In this document: positions 7,382 through 15,849 of the stretch, piece after piece
How positions within the stretch are numbered: the stretch's first letter is position 1
Layout: the number at the start of each line of letters is the position of its first letter
Assembly (NCBI RefSeq): GCF_002899715.1
Contig: NZ_PPEK01000017.1
Coordinates: 1-45,029, forward strand
Direction of reading: 5' to 3'
Length of the DNA stretch: 45,029 bases
Source of the DNA: Enteroscipio rubneri
GTDB lineage: Bacteria > Actinomycetota > Coriobacteriia > Coriobacteriales > Eggerthellaceae
The notes under the pieces: model-generated
What the model was told of the DNA's origin: nothing
Seen by the model: only the letters and a program-made list of their open reading frames with translations
Database searches by the model: none
Program-made: the position numbers and the translations under genes

Positions 7382-8583
7382 AGCGGTTCCTTTCCGGCGA
7401 CGAGGCCCTCGCCGAAGGCGTGCGGCTGGCGCGCCCGCAGGTGATCAGCGCGTATCCCATCACGCCGCAGACGGTGGTGGTGGAGCGCCTGAGCGAGATG
7501 GTGGAGGACGGCTCGCTGGCCGCCGAGTACGTGCACGTGGAAAGCGAGCACTCGGCGCTCTCGTGCGCCATCGGCGCGTCGGCCACGGGCGCGCGCACGT
7601 TCACGGCCACGTCGAGCCAGGGCCTGCTGTACATGGCTGAGTGCCTGACCTACGCGTCGGGCGGCAGGTTCCCCATCGTCATGATGAACGCGAACCGTGC
7701 GACGGCGCTGCCGTGGAACATCTACGGCGACCAGCGCGATTCACTTGCGCTGCTCGACCACGGCTGGATCCAGGTGTACGCCGAGAACAACCAGGAGGCG
7801 CTCGACCTGGCCCTCATGGCCTATGCGGTAGCCGAGGACCCGGCCGTGCGCACGCCCGTGATGGTGAACCTGGACGGCTTCGCGCTCACGCACACCTACG
7901 AGACGGTGGACGTGCCTGCGCCCGAGCAGGCCGACGCGTTCCTGCCGCCCTACGACGGCGTTGGCAACCGCTTCGACTTCGATCACCCGACGAACATCGG
8001 CTATTCGGCCGGCCCCGAGTACAACCGCTACTACAAGTACTGGGAACATCGCGACATGATGAACGCCCCGGCGGTCATCGAGCGCGTGGAAGCACGTTTC
8101 GCCGCTGTGTTCGGCAGGCGCTATTCCGGTATGATCGAGACAGTGGCCTGCGACGATGCGGATTTCATTATTGTGACGCTGGGATCGACGGCGGGACTCG
8201 TACGTTCAGTGATCGAGCAGCTGCGCGCAGAGGGCGTGCGCGTGGGGCTCGTGCGCATCCGATATCTGCGCCCGATGCCAAGTGCCCTCGTCGTGGAGGC
8301 GCTGCGCGGTGCGAAGGCCGTTGGCGTGCTCGAGCAGGACATTTCGTTCGGGGCAGAGGGCACGGTGTGTACAAACGTGGATGCTGCCCTGCATCAGGCG
8401 GGCGTTATGATGCCTACGTACAATTTCGTGGGCGGTCTGGGCGGCGACGACATATCAGAGGCACAAGTGGCCGGTATCTTCCGCGTACTGCAGCAGGCGG
8501 CCGAGGGCGCGGACGTGCCCCGCGTTTCATTTCTGGGAATTGATTCGCCGGCGGATGTGCTCGGTGCGGAAGGGGGCCGATAG
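7378..8583 (+). CDS. porA: 2-oxoacid:ferredoxin oxidoreductase alpha subunit
   Basis: A 401-residue alpha subunit of the pyruvate-type ferredoxin oxidoreductase family, at normal length. Characteristic sequences include ISAYPITPQTVVVERLSEM near the N-terminus, EHSALSCAIGASATGARTFT, SSQGLLYMAECLTYASG and PVMVNLDGFALTHTYE. The C-terminal domain (from about residue 240) contains VTLGSTAGLVRSVIEQLR. With the beta subunit it forms the thiamine diphosphate active site and the CoA-binding surface. It overlaps the upstream fused subunit by four bases and lies two bases before the beta gene, so the three are one operon in the order gamma-delta, alpha, beta. The porA symbol assumes pyruvate, which is not proven. 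Confidence 0.92.
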   Translation: MKRFLSGDEALAEGVRLARPQVISAYPITPQTVVVERLSEMVEDGSLAAEYVHVESEHSALSCAIGASATGARTFTATSSQGLLYMAECLTYASGGRFPIVMMNANRATALPWNIYGDQRDSLALLDHGWIQVYAENNQEALDLALMAYAVAEDPAVRTPVMVNLDGFALTHTYETVDVPAPEQADAFLPPYDGVGNRFDFDHPTNIGYSAGPEYNRYYKYWEHRDMMNAPAVIERVEARFAAVFGRRYSGMIETVACDDADFIIVTLGSTAGLVRSVIEQLRAEGVRVGLVRIRYLRPMPSALVVEALRGAKAVGVLEQDISFGAEGTVCTNVDAALHQAGVMMPTYNFVGGLGGDDISEAQVAGIFRVLQQAAEGADVPRVSFLGIDSPADVLGAEGGR

Positions 8584-8585
8584 CC

Positions 8586-9506
8586 ATGGCCGTGAACGCG
8601 AGAACCATCGCCGACGACGAGTTCTTCTTCGGGCACAAGGCGTGCGCCGGCTGCGGCGGGTCGCTCGCCGTGCGCGCAGCACTTAAGGTGCTCGGGCCGA
8701 ACGCCGTGGCCGCTCTGCCGGCCGGCTGCATGAGCGCCGTCGGGTTCAACTTCCCGCAGCTCTCATTCGCGAATAACGCCATGATCACGCCCTTCGCCGC
8801 CACGGCCAGCGTGCTGACCGGCATCGAGGTGGGGCTGCGCGCGCAGGGCAAAAAGCCCGACGATTGCACCGTGGTGGGTTTCGCGGGCGACGGCGGTACG
8901 GCTGATATCGGCATCCAGGCGCTCTCGGGCGCCATCGACCGCAACGACGACGTGCTGTACATCTGCTACGACAACGAAGCATATATGAACACGGGCATCC
9001 AGAAGAGCTCGCTCACGCCGTTCGGGGCCAAGACCACCACCACGCCAGTCGGAGCGAACGCACGCGGCTGCCTGACGCAGAAGAAGAACCTGTTCGAGAT
9101 CGTGGCTGCTCATGGCATTCCCTATGCCGCTACCGCGAGCGTGGGGTATCTCAACGATTTCATCCGCAAAGTGGAGCGGGCACGGGATATCGAAGGCACG
9201 CGCTACATCCACGTGATCGCCCCGTGCCCGACCGGCTGGGGCCGCGCCGAGGACGAGATGGTGGACATGGCGAAGGATATCGTGGACTGCGGGCTGTGGT
9301 ATCTGGCCGAGTACGAGGGCGAGCAGCTGAGCGGCCAGCCGGGTGGGCGCTTCCATCTGAGCCGCAACCCGAAGGAGTTCGGCAGCGTCGAGGCGTACCT
9401 GAGAAGCCAAGGCCGCTTCAAGGCGCTCACCGACGAGGATATCGCCGTCGTCGAAGCCGCCCGCGATGCGAAATGGGAGGTCATGCAGAGGGAGTGGCAA
9501 GGGTAG
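8586..9506 (+). CDS. porB: 2-oxoacid:ferredoxin oxidoreductase beta subunit (thiamine diphosphate)
   Basis: A 306-residue beta subunit. The thiamine diphosphate/Mg motif is GDGGTADIGIQALSGAIDRN. Cluster ligands are visible as CAGCGG (C20, C23), PAGCMSAVGF (about C48) and APCPTGWG. The sequence CYDNEAYMNTGIQKSSLTP is typical of the family. It binds thiamine diphosphate and the proximal [4Fe-4S] cluster. The gene starts two bases after the alpha stop and ends the operon; a strong hairpin follows at 9622-9660. A CoA ligase lies 5 kb upstream, so the pair could interconvert an aryl acid, its CoA ester and a 2-oxoacid, as inference only. Confidence 0.93.
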   Translation: MAVNARTIADDEFFFGHKACAGCGGSLAVRAALKVLGPNAVAALPAGCMSAVGFNFPQLSFANNAMITPFAATASVLTGIEVGLRAQGKKPDDCTVVGFAGDGGTADIGIQALSGAIDRNDDVLYICYDNEAYMNTGIQKSSLTPFGAKTTTTPVGANARGCLTQKKNLFEIVAAHGIPYAATASVGYLNDFIRKVERARDIEGTRYIHVIAPCPTGWGRAEDEMVDMAKDIVDCGLWYLAEYEGEQLSGQPGGRFHLSRNPKEFGSVEAYLRSQGRFKALTDEDIAVVEAARDAKWEVMQREWQG

Positions 9507-9621
9507 GCGGATACCTAAATCGGTGGGTGAAAGTCTGTTTCGGCGGCGGACCTGCAATTGGCTTTCGGTATGCTGCAGGAATGCCGCTGGAGCTTCTCGC
9601 GCAGCAACTGCGCTTTCGAAA

Positions 9622-9660
9622 GCGGCATCGCGTCCTGAACATGCTGGGACGCGATGCCGC
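9622..9660. terminator. Bidirectional terminator between porB and the flavin reductase
   Basis: GCGGCATCGCGTCC (9622-9635) pairs perfectly with GGACGCGATGCCGC (9647-9660), a 14-bp stem with an 11-base loop, placed between convergent genes. On the minus strand it is followed by TTTC. An adjoining 12-bp palindrome GCTTTCGAAAGC overlaps its left edge. Confidence 0.6.
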
Positions 9661-9684
9661 CAGAGGGGTAACAGGGGAGCCCCG

Positions 9685-11415
9685 TTAAGCGCGCGCGAGA
9701 TCCCTGCCAACCAGATAGCCGAACGTGATGCAGTTCATGCCTAGGTTGTGGCCTTCCACGCCGAAGTTGTAGAGGGTGCCGTACGAATCGCCCACCATAA
9801 CGCCCAGGTTGTACAGGCCGTCGATGGGGACGTCGTTCTCGTCGCAGACCTGCATGTTCTCATTGGTGCGGAGGCCGCCGGTGACGCACAGGAACGCAGA
9901 GGGATCAACCTGGTACTTGAATCCGAAGAACGGCCCCGTTTTCACGGGTGCCAAGTAGCGCGGATCCTTGTGGAAGTCCTCGTCCACGCCGTTTTCGCAG
10001 TACATGTTGTACCGCTCGAGCGTGGCTTTCGCCTGCTCGGCATCTATGCCGTCAAGCTGTGAGAGCAGCTCTTCGATCGTATCGGCCTTCACGTACGCCC
10101 GATTTTCCGCTGCAGCCTCCCATTCAGCCAAAATCTCCTCCGACGTCTTCGGCTTGGGGCCGTTGTCCTGGTCGATGGTGGTTCCGCCAACGCACCAGGT
10201 GTCATAGCGGTATGCGTAAGCGGCTTCCCAGATGAAGTAGGCTGTGCGCTCCGGCTGGTTCATGACGCTCATGACCGAGTAGGTTGCCGTGGTGTCTTCG
10301 TTCATGTAGCGCTCGCCGTTCATGTTGAGGTTTGGCCCGGTGTAGTTTTGCACGCCGATCTGGGACGGCAGCTGGGCGGCTATCATGCCCAGAATCATGG
10401 GGGCGTTTGGATACACCTTCTGCCAGCCTGCCCCTACCCACAGCCCCATCTTCTGGCCGTCGCCGGGATAGAGGCCCCCGAATTGAAATCCCGCATCGTA
10501 GTCAAGGCTCCAGTTCTCATCGAGCAAGTCCATCGCCCACGGGCAGTACTTCTCCATCATCTCCCGGTCGCCGGAGAAATCGCCTGTCGCCAAGACGACG
10601 GCTTTTCGGCCGATGTACTTGACGTAGTCGCCCGCCTCGTTCTGCGCAACGACCGCGCTGACGCGGCCGGTGTTATCGTCATCGCGAACCAGGTGCTGCG
10701 CCACGGTCCGGTAGTCAATCCGGCAGCCGTTTTCGAGGATGATCCTCTCCAGTTCGGAGACGACCAGCCCTTGGCCGTTCGCGGATCCGTTGGTCACCTC
10801 GTCGCTGATCCAGTTGTGGGCTGACGGCTGGAAGCTGAACACGCCGTCAGGGTCGTCGTAACCGACTTCGATCGTGGTTTCCCAGCCGGCTTCTTCCATG
10901 ACGTCAATGAGCCAATCCATCGATTCGGAGCTGTGGTTGATCCATTTCCACCATTTCTTTTGATCGATCAGATACCCCGCGTCGGCCATCTGCTTCTTGA
11001 TCATGGGCGACAGGTTGTTCGCGTTGTAGTCGATGCCGTAACGCTTCTGGGCTTTGGTCCCGATGCCATGGTTCGAGCCGCCCCTGAACACCGGTGCCGT
11101 GCTGGCGGCGAACAGAATCACGTCCGCCCCCTCCTGCGCTGCGGACGCGGCGCACACCATACCGGACACGCCGGCGCCGACCACGACGATGTCCGCTTCA
11201 TACGTCTCTGCGATCTGGGATTCCTCGATAGACTTGGGCGGCGTTTCGAACGAATAGCGCTTCGCGCCCGCCTCGGCGGACGCCGATGCATTCCCAGACC
11301 CTGACGCAGCTCCGCCCTTGTTCGGGGCGGCCGCGCATCCGGCGAGGCCTGCTGCGGTCGCGGCGACTCCCGATACTGCCATACCCTTAATGAAAGAACG
11401 ACGATCCATGCTCAT
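9685..11415 (-). CDS. Tat-exported FAD-dependent reductase (fumarate reductase-like flavoprotein)
   Basis: A 576-residue flavoprotein with a twin-arginine signal (MDRRSFIKG) ending in a lipobox (GLAGC), so it is probably a lipid-anchored, cell-surface enzyme. The FAD domain starts with IVVVGAGVSGMVCAASAA, followed by GGSNHGIG. The C-terminal FAD segment is VTGGLRTNENMQV, then PIDGLYNLGVMVGDSYGT. It belongs to the FAD-binding-2 family with fumarate and urocanate reductases. No heme-binding CXXCH or cytochrome domain is present, so an external electron donor is needed. ATG 11415 follows GGAGGGAG; a second ATG two codons later is possible. The gene is divergent from a membrane LuxR regulator, an arrangement common for inducible reductases in Eggerthellaceae. 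The substrate is unknown. Confidence 0.85.
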   Translation of the reverse strand: MSMDRRSFIKGMAVSGVAATAAGLAGCAAAPNKGGAASGSGNASASAEAGAKRYSFETPPKSIEESQIAETYEADIVVVGAGVSGMVCAASAAQEGADVILFAASTAPVFRGGSNHGIGTKAQKRYGIDYNANNLSPMIKKQMADAGYLIDQKKWWKWINHSSESMDWLIDVMEEAGWETTIEVGYDDPDGVFSFQPSAHNWISDEVTNGSANGQGLVVSELERIILENGCRIDYRTVAQHLVRDDDNTGRVSAVVAQNEAGDYVKYIGRKAVVLATGDFSGDREMMEKYCPWAMDLLDENWSLDYDAGFQFGGLYPGDGQKMGLWVGAGWQKVYPNAPMILGMIAAQLPSQIGVQNYTGPNLNMNGERYMNEDTTATYSVMSVMNQPERTAYFIWEAAYAYRYDTWCVGGTTIDQDNGPKPKTSEEILAEWEAAAENRAYVKADTIEELLSQLDGIDAEQAKATLERYNMYCENGVDEDFHKDPRYLAPVKTGPFFGFKYQVDPSAFLCVTGGLRTNENMQVCDENDVPIDGLYNLGVMVGDSYGTLYNFGVEGHNLGMNCITFGYLVGRDLARA

Positions 11416-11451
11416 AGCTCCCTCCTTGTTTCATGCGGCCGGCTTTTTCGC

Positions 11452-11465
11452 CGATGCATGCATCG
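11452..11465. repeat. 14-bp perfect palindrome in divergent promoter region
   Basis: CGATGCATGCATCG is its own reverse complement. It lies 37 bases upstream of the flavin reductase start, where a regulator could block or recruit polymerase. It could also be chance in GC-rich sequence. Confidence 0.35.
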
Positions 11466-11522
11466 TAGGGTTGTGGGGCGCAGCGGGCTTCCTCCCCCGT
11501 GCGGGAAAAGCGCTACGGGGCC

Positions 11523-11539
11523 TCACATCCCAGATGTGA
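11523..11539. promoter_or_regulatory. Candidate LuxR operator
   Basis: TCACATC-CCA-GATGTGA is a perfect 7-bp dyad around three bases, midway between the divergent flavin reductase and LuxR genes. A TATAAT box for the LuxR gene lies downstream at 11600-11605, though its -35 is not recognisable. The position suits autoregulation and target control by the neighbouring regulator. Confidence 0.45.
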
Positions 11540-11698
11540 ATTCCAGCATTGCATATATGACGGAGGTGAACGAACGGGAGGCGGGAAACCTTCGGGGCTT
11601 ATAATGGGGTTGGGAAACGGATAAGCGTGCAGGCTTCATGCGGCGGGTTTTTAAAAGGGGACGCATCGGAGGCGCGCGCGTTTCTGGAGGGGGTTTCG

Positions 11699-13090
11699 AT
11701 GCGCCGGCATGTCGCGCCGTGTTTGGGGTGGGCCTTTTACCTGCTGTCCGTTACCATCCTCGTATGGGACGGCTCTCGCACGCCGGAATCGAGCCTGCTT
11801 TCAGGAGAGGCCGCGTTCACGTTCGGGCTTGTGCGCCTCCTGTTCTTTTCAGGTGGCTTCTTCCTCGGCGCGTACTGCGCTTGGAAGCGACGCGGGTCGT
11901 ATCGATTCGGGCGCGTCCTCTGCGTCGCCGCTGGCCTTATCGCTCTCGGGGGCCTGTCGGTTCTGGCGGCGAGTCTCGTGTCTGTTTGGATGGCCATGCT
12001 GGGGGCAGGCTTCATAGGGATTGGGAGCGCCGTGCTCTTTATGCTGTGGCAAAAGGCGTTCTCCCTGCGTGGAATCTTCGTTGCTGGCTACTGCCTTATG
12101 ATTGCAAGTGCCTTAGGGGTCCTGCTGTTCTTGGCGGTTTCGCTCGTCGGCTTTTTCGGTTATCCGATTACGATGAGCGTGTGCGCAGCCCTGGTGTCGG
12201 CTGGCATCCTATGGGCGGTGGGAAAAGACGCTCCATCAGATGTGTATCCTGCGATGCTCGGATGGGCGCGTAAGACGCCCTTTCGGGACCTTTGGAAGCC
12301 TGTACTGTGTGTCTCGGCGTTCGGGTTCGTGTGGCAGATCGTGTATGCGCTCGGTTTGAGCAATCCGTCGCTCTCTGCTGTCCTGCAGAGCTCGTTTGTG
12401 TTTTCCCAGCTGCTTGCCTCGCTCGCTCTCGGCATTGCTTGGTATCGGTTTCACGAATACGTGCATATTGAGCTGGTATTTCAGCTTCTGTTCCCCATTA
12501 TGGCGACGGGGTTTCTGCTGATGCCCTTTTTCGGATACAGCTATCGGGTGGCTTTCATATCGTTTTCGCTGTTTGCGTTCGGCGTCATGTCCATCCTCAT
12601 GCAGCTCGCCTGTCTGCAAAAATCGGAGAGCCTGCACGTCGACCCCATTATTGTTGTGGGCGTGTTTGCGGGATTCGTGTACTCTTCGATGACGGCCGGA
12701 TTCGTGGTGGGCCACGCGCTGCAAGGCGGCAGCGACTTCGGTTTTGCCCACCTGCTGGTTTTGGCGCTCGTGTTGGTGTACGGCCTCTCAGCCGTATTCT
12801 TCGCGATCAAGTTCCGCTGGAGGGAGTCGAAACCGGCGGGTGCGGTGGATGGCGAAGTCGAGGGTGCACGGGATGTATGCGGCGCCATTGCGCGCGATGC
12901 GGGTCTGTCGGCGCGCGAGACGGAAGTGTTCGGCCTCATCGTGAAAGGGCGTGATCTGCCCTACATCGCCGATAAGCTGGTGGTGTCCAAGAACACCGTG
13001 CGAACGCACATGAAGAACATCTACGTGAAGCTGGGTGTGCATAGCAAACAGGAGGTCATCGACCTCGTTGATGCGTTTGAAAAGAGATAA
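11699..13090 (+). CDS. Membrane-embedded LuxR-type transcriptional regulator
   Basis: A 463-residue protein with about 12 hydrophobic segments in the first 380 residues and a C-terminal LuxR/GerE helix-turn-helix (LSARETEVFGLIVKGRDLPY, then VSKNTVRTHMKNIYVKLGVH). This is the membrane LuxR class abundant in Eggerthellaceae, thought to sense small molecules at the membrane and activate neighbouring genes. ATG 11699 was chosen because GGAGGGGG precedes it. A GTG at 11627 would add 24 residues without membrane character. It is divergent from the flavin reductase at 9685-11415, its probable target. The sensory ligand is unknown and there is no receiver domain. Confidence 0.87.
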   Translation: MRRHVAPCLGWAFYLLSVTILVWDGSRTPESSLLSGEAAFTFGLVRLLFFSGGFFLGAYCAWKRRGSYRFGRVLCVAAGLIALGGLSVLAASLVSVWMAMLGAGFIGIGSAVLFMLWQKAFSLRGIFVAGYCLMIASALGVLLFLAVSLVGFFGYPITMSVCAALVSAGILWAVGKDAPSDVYPAMLGWARKTPFRDLWKPVLCVSAFGFVWQIVYALGLSNPSLSAVLQSSFVFSQLLASLALGIAWYRFHEYVHIELVFQLLFPIMATGFLLMPFFGYSYRVAFISFSLFAFGVMSILMQLACLQKSESLHVDPIIVVGVFAGFVYSSMTAGFVVGHALQGGSDFGFAHLLVLALVLVYGLSAVFFAIKFRWRESKPAGAVDGEVEGARDVCGAIARDAGLSARETEVFGLIVKGRDLPYIADKLVVSKNTVRTHMKNIYVKLGVHSKQEVIDLVDAFEKR

Positions 13091-13194
13091 GCTGTTGATC
13101 GCTTTGCTTTCAGTGGGTGCGAAGCGCTTCATCCGTGTATGCCGCTTGACCGGCAACGTAAGCGAATAACTTCCTGCGCGCTTGCCACACCTGC

Positions 13195-13200
13195 TACAAT
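13195..13200 (+). promoter_or_regulatory. leuS -10 box
   Basis: TACAAT, preceded by GC, lies 45 bases before the leuS start in a 154-base gap. No good -35 is visible. No T-box or other leader structure was recognised. Confidence 0.35.
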
Positions 13201-13244
13201 AGGCAATTACGATTCGCCCCGCTCGTCCAAGGAAAGACACCGCC

Positions 13245-15818
13245 ATGAAACAGTACAACCCGCATGAGATCGAGCCCCGCTGGCAGAAGGCGTGGGCCGA
13301 CGCCGACCTGTACAAAGTGACCGAGGATGCCTCCAAGCCGAAGCGCTACGTGCTGGAGATGTTTCCGTACCCCTCGGGCGACATCCACATGGGGCATGTG
13401 CGCAACTACACCATCGGCGACGTCATCGCGCGCTACTCCAAGATGCGCGGCTTCGACGTGCTGCACCCCATGGGCTGGGACGCGTTCGGTCTGCCGGCGG
13501 AGAACGCGGCCATCAAGCACCACAGCCATCCGGCGAAGTGGACCTACCAGAACATCGACACGCAGAAGGCGTCGTTCAAGCGCATGGGCTTCAGCTACGA
13601 CTGGGACCGCACCGTGGTGGCGTGCGACCCCGAGTACTACCGCTGGGGCCAGTGGATCTTCCTCAAGATGTGGGAGAAGGGCTTGGTGGAGCGCCGCAAC
13701 AGCCCGGTGAACTGGTGTCCGAACTGCGAGACGGTGCTCGCGAACGAGCAGGTTACCGAAGGCGAGTGCTGGCGCTGCCACGGCGCGGTGGAGAAGCGCG
13801 ACCTCACGCAGTGGTACCTCAAGATCACCGACTACGCCCAGGAGCTGCTGGACGACCTGGACCAGCTGGACGGCTGGCCCGAGCGCGTCAAGCAGATGCA
13901 GGCCAACTGGATCGGCCGCTCCGAGGGCGCCGAGGTCACGTTCACGCTGTGCGGGCCCGACGGCGAGGCGCCCGCCGAACCGACCGAGGACGACCTCATC
14001 ACCGTGTTCACCACGCGTCCCGACACGCTGTTCGGCTGCTCGTTCTTCCTGTTGGCGCCCGAGTACAAGGGCCTCATGGACCTCGTGGCCGGCACCGAGT
14101 ACGAGGCCGGCGTGCGCGAGGTGGTGGAGCAGGCCGCCAAGGTGAGCGCTGTGGAGCGCGCCCAGGGTGACCGCGAGAAGCACGGCGCGTTCACCGGGCG
14201 CTACATGGTGAACCCCATCAACGGCGAGAAGGTGCCCGTATGGGTGGCCGACTACATCGTCAGCGACTACGGCACCGGCGCGGTCATGGCTGTGCCCTGC
14301 GGCGACCAGCGCGACTTCGAGTTCGCGCGCAAGTACGACCTGCCCATCATCCCCATTATCCTGGGCGAGGACGACCCGCTGTATCCCCAGCTCAACGGTG
14401 TGCAGGAGCGCCGCGTGACGTCGGTGGACTGGGACCATGCCTACGACGCCGAGGGCATTCTCGTGCAGTCCGGCACGTACACCGGCATGGTGGGCGGCAA
14501 GCACAGCCCGGCCGTGGACGCCATCATCGCCGACCTCGAGGCGGCCGGCCGCGGGCGACGCAAGGTGGAGTTCCGCCTGCGCGACTGGCTCATCAGCCGC
14601 CAGCGCTACTGGGGCAATCCCATCCCGGCCGTCTACTGCCCGGAGTGCGGCCTGGTGCCCGTGCCCGAGCGCGACCTGCCGGTGCGCCTGCCCAAGGACA
14701 TCGACCTGGCCGCCGGCGAGACGCTGGCCACGCACGAGGCGTTCGTGAACACCACCTGCCCCGTGTGCGGCGGCCCGGCCAAGCGCGAGACGGACACCAT
14801 GGACACGTTCACGTGCTCCAGCTGGTACTACATGCGCTACACCGACCCGCATAACGAGGAGCTGCCGTTCGCGCCCGAGAAGGCGAACCGCTGGCTGCCG
14901 GTGGACCAGTACATCGGCGGCATCGAGCACGCCATCCTGCACCTGCTGTACAGCCGCTTCTACACGAAGGTGCTGCGCGACCTGGGGCTCGTGGACTTCG
15001 ACGAGCCGTTCGCGAACCTGCTCACGCAGGGTATGGTGCTGGACGAGCACGGCGAGGTCATGAGCAAGTCCAAGGGCAACGTCATCTCGCCCGAAGAGAT
15101 GATCGCCGGCTACGGTGCCGATGCCGTGCGCACGTACATCCTGTTCATGGCGCCGCCCGACAAGGAGCTCCAGTGGAACGAGGACGGCCTGGCGGGCATC
15201 TACAAGTTCATGAACCGCGCGTGGCGCATCGTGAACGACCTGGTGGGCCAGGCGGGCGACGAGACGTTCTACCAGGAGGGCGCCTCGCGGGAAGAGGGCG
15301 AGAAGGCGCTCGAGAAGTTCGTGCGCGAACGCCACCGCGTGGTGGGCAAGGTGGCGGACGACTTCGACCGCAACAACTTCAACACCGCCATCGCCGCCAT
15401 CATGGAGCTGTGCAACGCCGCGGGCGACTATCTGCGCAAGTGCTCGGCGGATCAGCGCGCCGCCTGCGCGTTCTCGCGCACGTTCGACCACGAGGCCGCC
15501 GAGGTCATCGTGAAGCTCATGGCCCCCATGGCCCCGCACTGGGCCGAGGAGCTGTGGCGCAGCGTGCTGGGCCGTGAGGGCTCGGCCTACGAGCAGCCGT
15601 GGCCGGAGTTCGACCCCGAGCAGGCCAAGGCCGACGAGGTGGAGCTGGCCGTGCAGGTGAACGGCAAGGTGAAGGCCAAGATCACGGTGGCCGCCGACGC
15701 CCCCGAGGACGACGTGCGCGCCGCCGCCCTCTCCGCCGTCGAGGCGGCGCTCGGGGGCAAGGACGTGAAGAAGGTCGTCGTCGTCCCTGGCCGCCTGGTG
15801 AACATCGTCGCGAAGTAG
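13245..15818 (+). CDS. leuS: Leucyl-tRNA synthetase
   Basis: An 857-residue class I aminoacyl-tRNA synthetase that charges tRNA-Leu with leucine in the cytoplasm. The HIGH motif is HMGH at residues 48-51 in [19 protein letters not shown]. The KMSKS motif appears as VMSKSKGN near residue 605. Also visible are [10 protein letters not shown], the zinc-type cysteines in [10 protein letters not shown], the editing-domain segment [11 protein letters not shown], the [11 protein letters not shown] stretch and a C-terminal [11 protein letters not shown] domain. Length and domain order match the bacterial enzyme. AAGGAAAG precedes ATG 13245. It is convergent with the ABC-F gene, whose 3' end is only 31 bases away. 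Confidence 0.98.
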   Translation: MKQYNPHEIEPRWQKAWADADLYKVTEDASKPKRYVLEMFPYPSGDIHMGHVRNYTIGDVIARYSKMRGFDVLHPMGWDAFGLPAENAAIKHHSHPAKWTYQNIDTQKASFKRMGFSYDWDRTVVACDPEYYRWGQWIFLKMWEKGLVERRNSPVNWCPNCETVLANEQVTEGECWRCHGAVEKRDLTQWYLKITDYAQELLDDLDQLDGWPERVKQMQANWIGRSEGAEVTFTLCGPDGEAPAEPTEDDLITVFTTRPDTLFGCSFFLLAPEYKGLMDLVAGTEYEAGVREVVEQAAKVSAVERAQGDREKHGAFTGRYMVNPINGEKVPVWVADYIVSDYGTGAVMAVPCGDQRDFEFARKYDLPIIPIILGEDDPLYPQLNGVQERRVTSVDWDHAYDAEGILVQSGTYTGMVGGKHSPAVDAIIADLEAAGRGRRKVEFRLRDWLISRQRYWGNPIPAVYCPECGLVPVPERDLPVRLPKDIDLAAGETLATHEAFVNTTCPVCGGPAKRETDTMDTFTCSSWYYMRYTDPHNEELPFAPEKANRWLPVDQYIGGIEHAILHLLYSRFYTKVLRDLGLVDFDEPFANLLTQGMVLDEHGEVMSKSKGNVISPEEMIAGYGADAVRTYILFMAPPDKELQWNEDGLAGIYKFMNRAWRIVNDLVGQAGDETFYQEGASREEGEKALEKFVRERHRVVGKVADDFDRNNFNTAIAAIMELCNAAGDYLRKCSADQRAACAFSRTFDHEAAEVIVKLMAPMAPHWAEELWRSVLGREGSAYEQPWPEFDPEQAKADEVELAVQVNGKVKAKITVAADAPEDDVRAAALSAVEAALGGKDVKKVVVVPGRLVNIVAK

Positions 15819-15849
15819 GGGCGCGGCAACGCGCACTCCAGTTGTCGGA

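Noticed and set aside
13091-13244. T-box or riboswitch upstream of leuS
   Set aside because: The gap is only 154 bases and has no T-box core, specifier loop or terminator hairpin.
13194-15836. Long open frame (880 residues) on the minus strand across leuS
   Set aside because: It mirrors leuS, is rich in His, Arg, Val and Leu with no domain, and arises from third-position GC bias.
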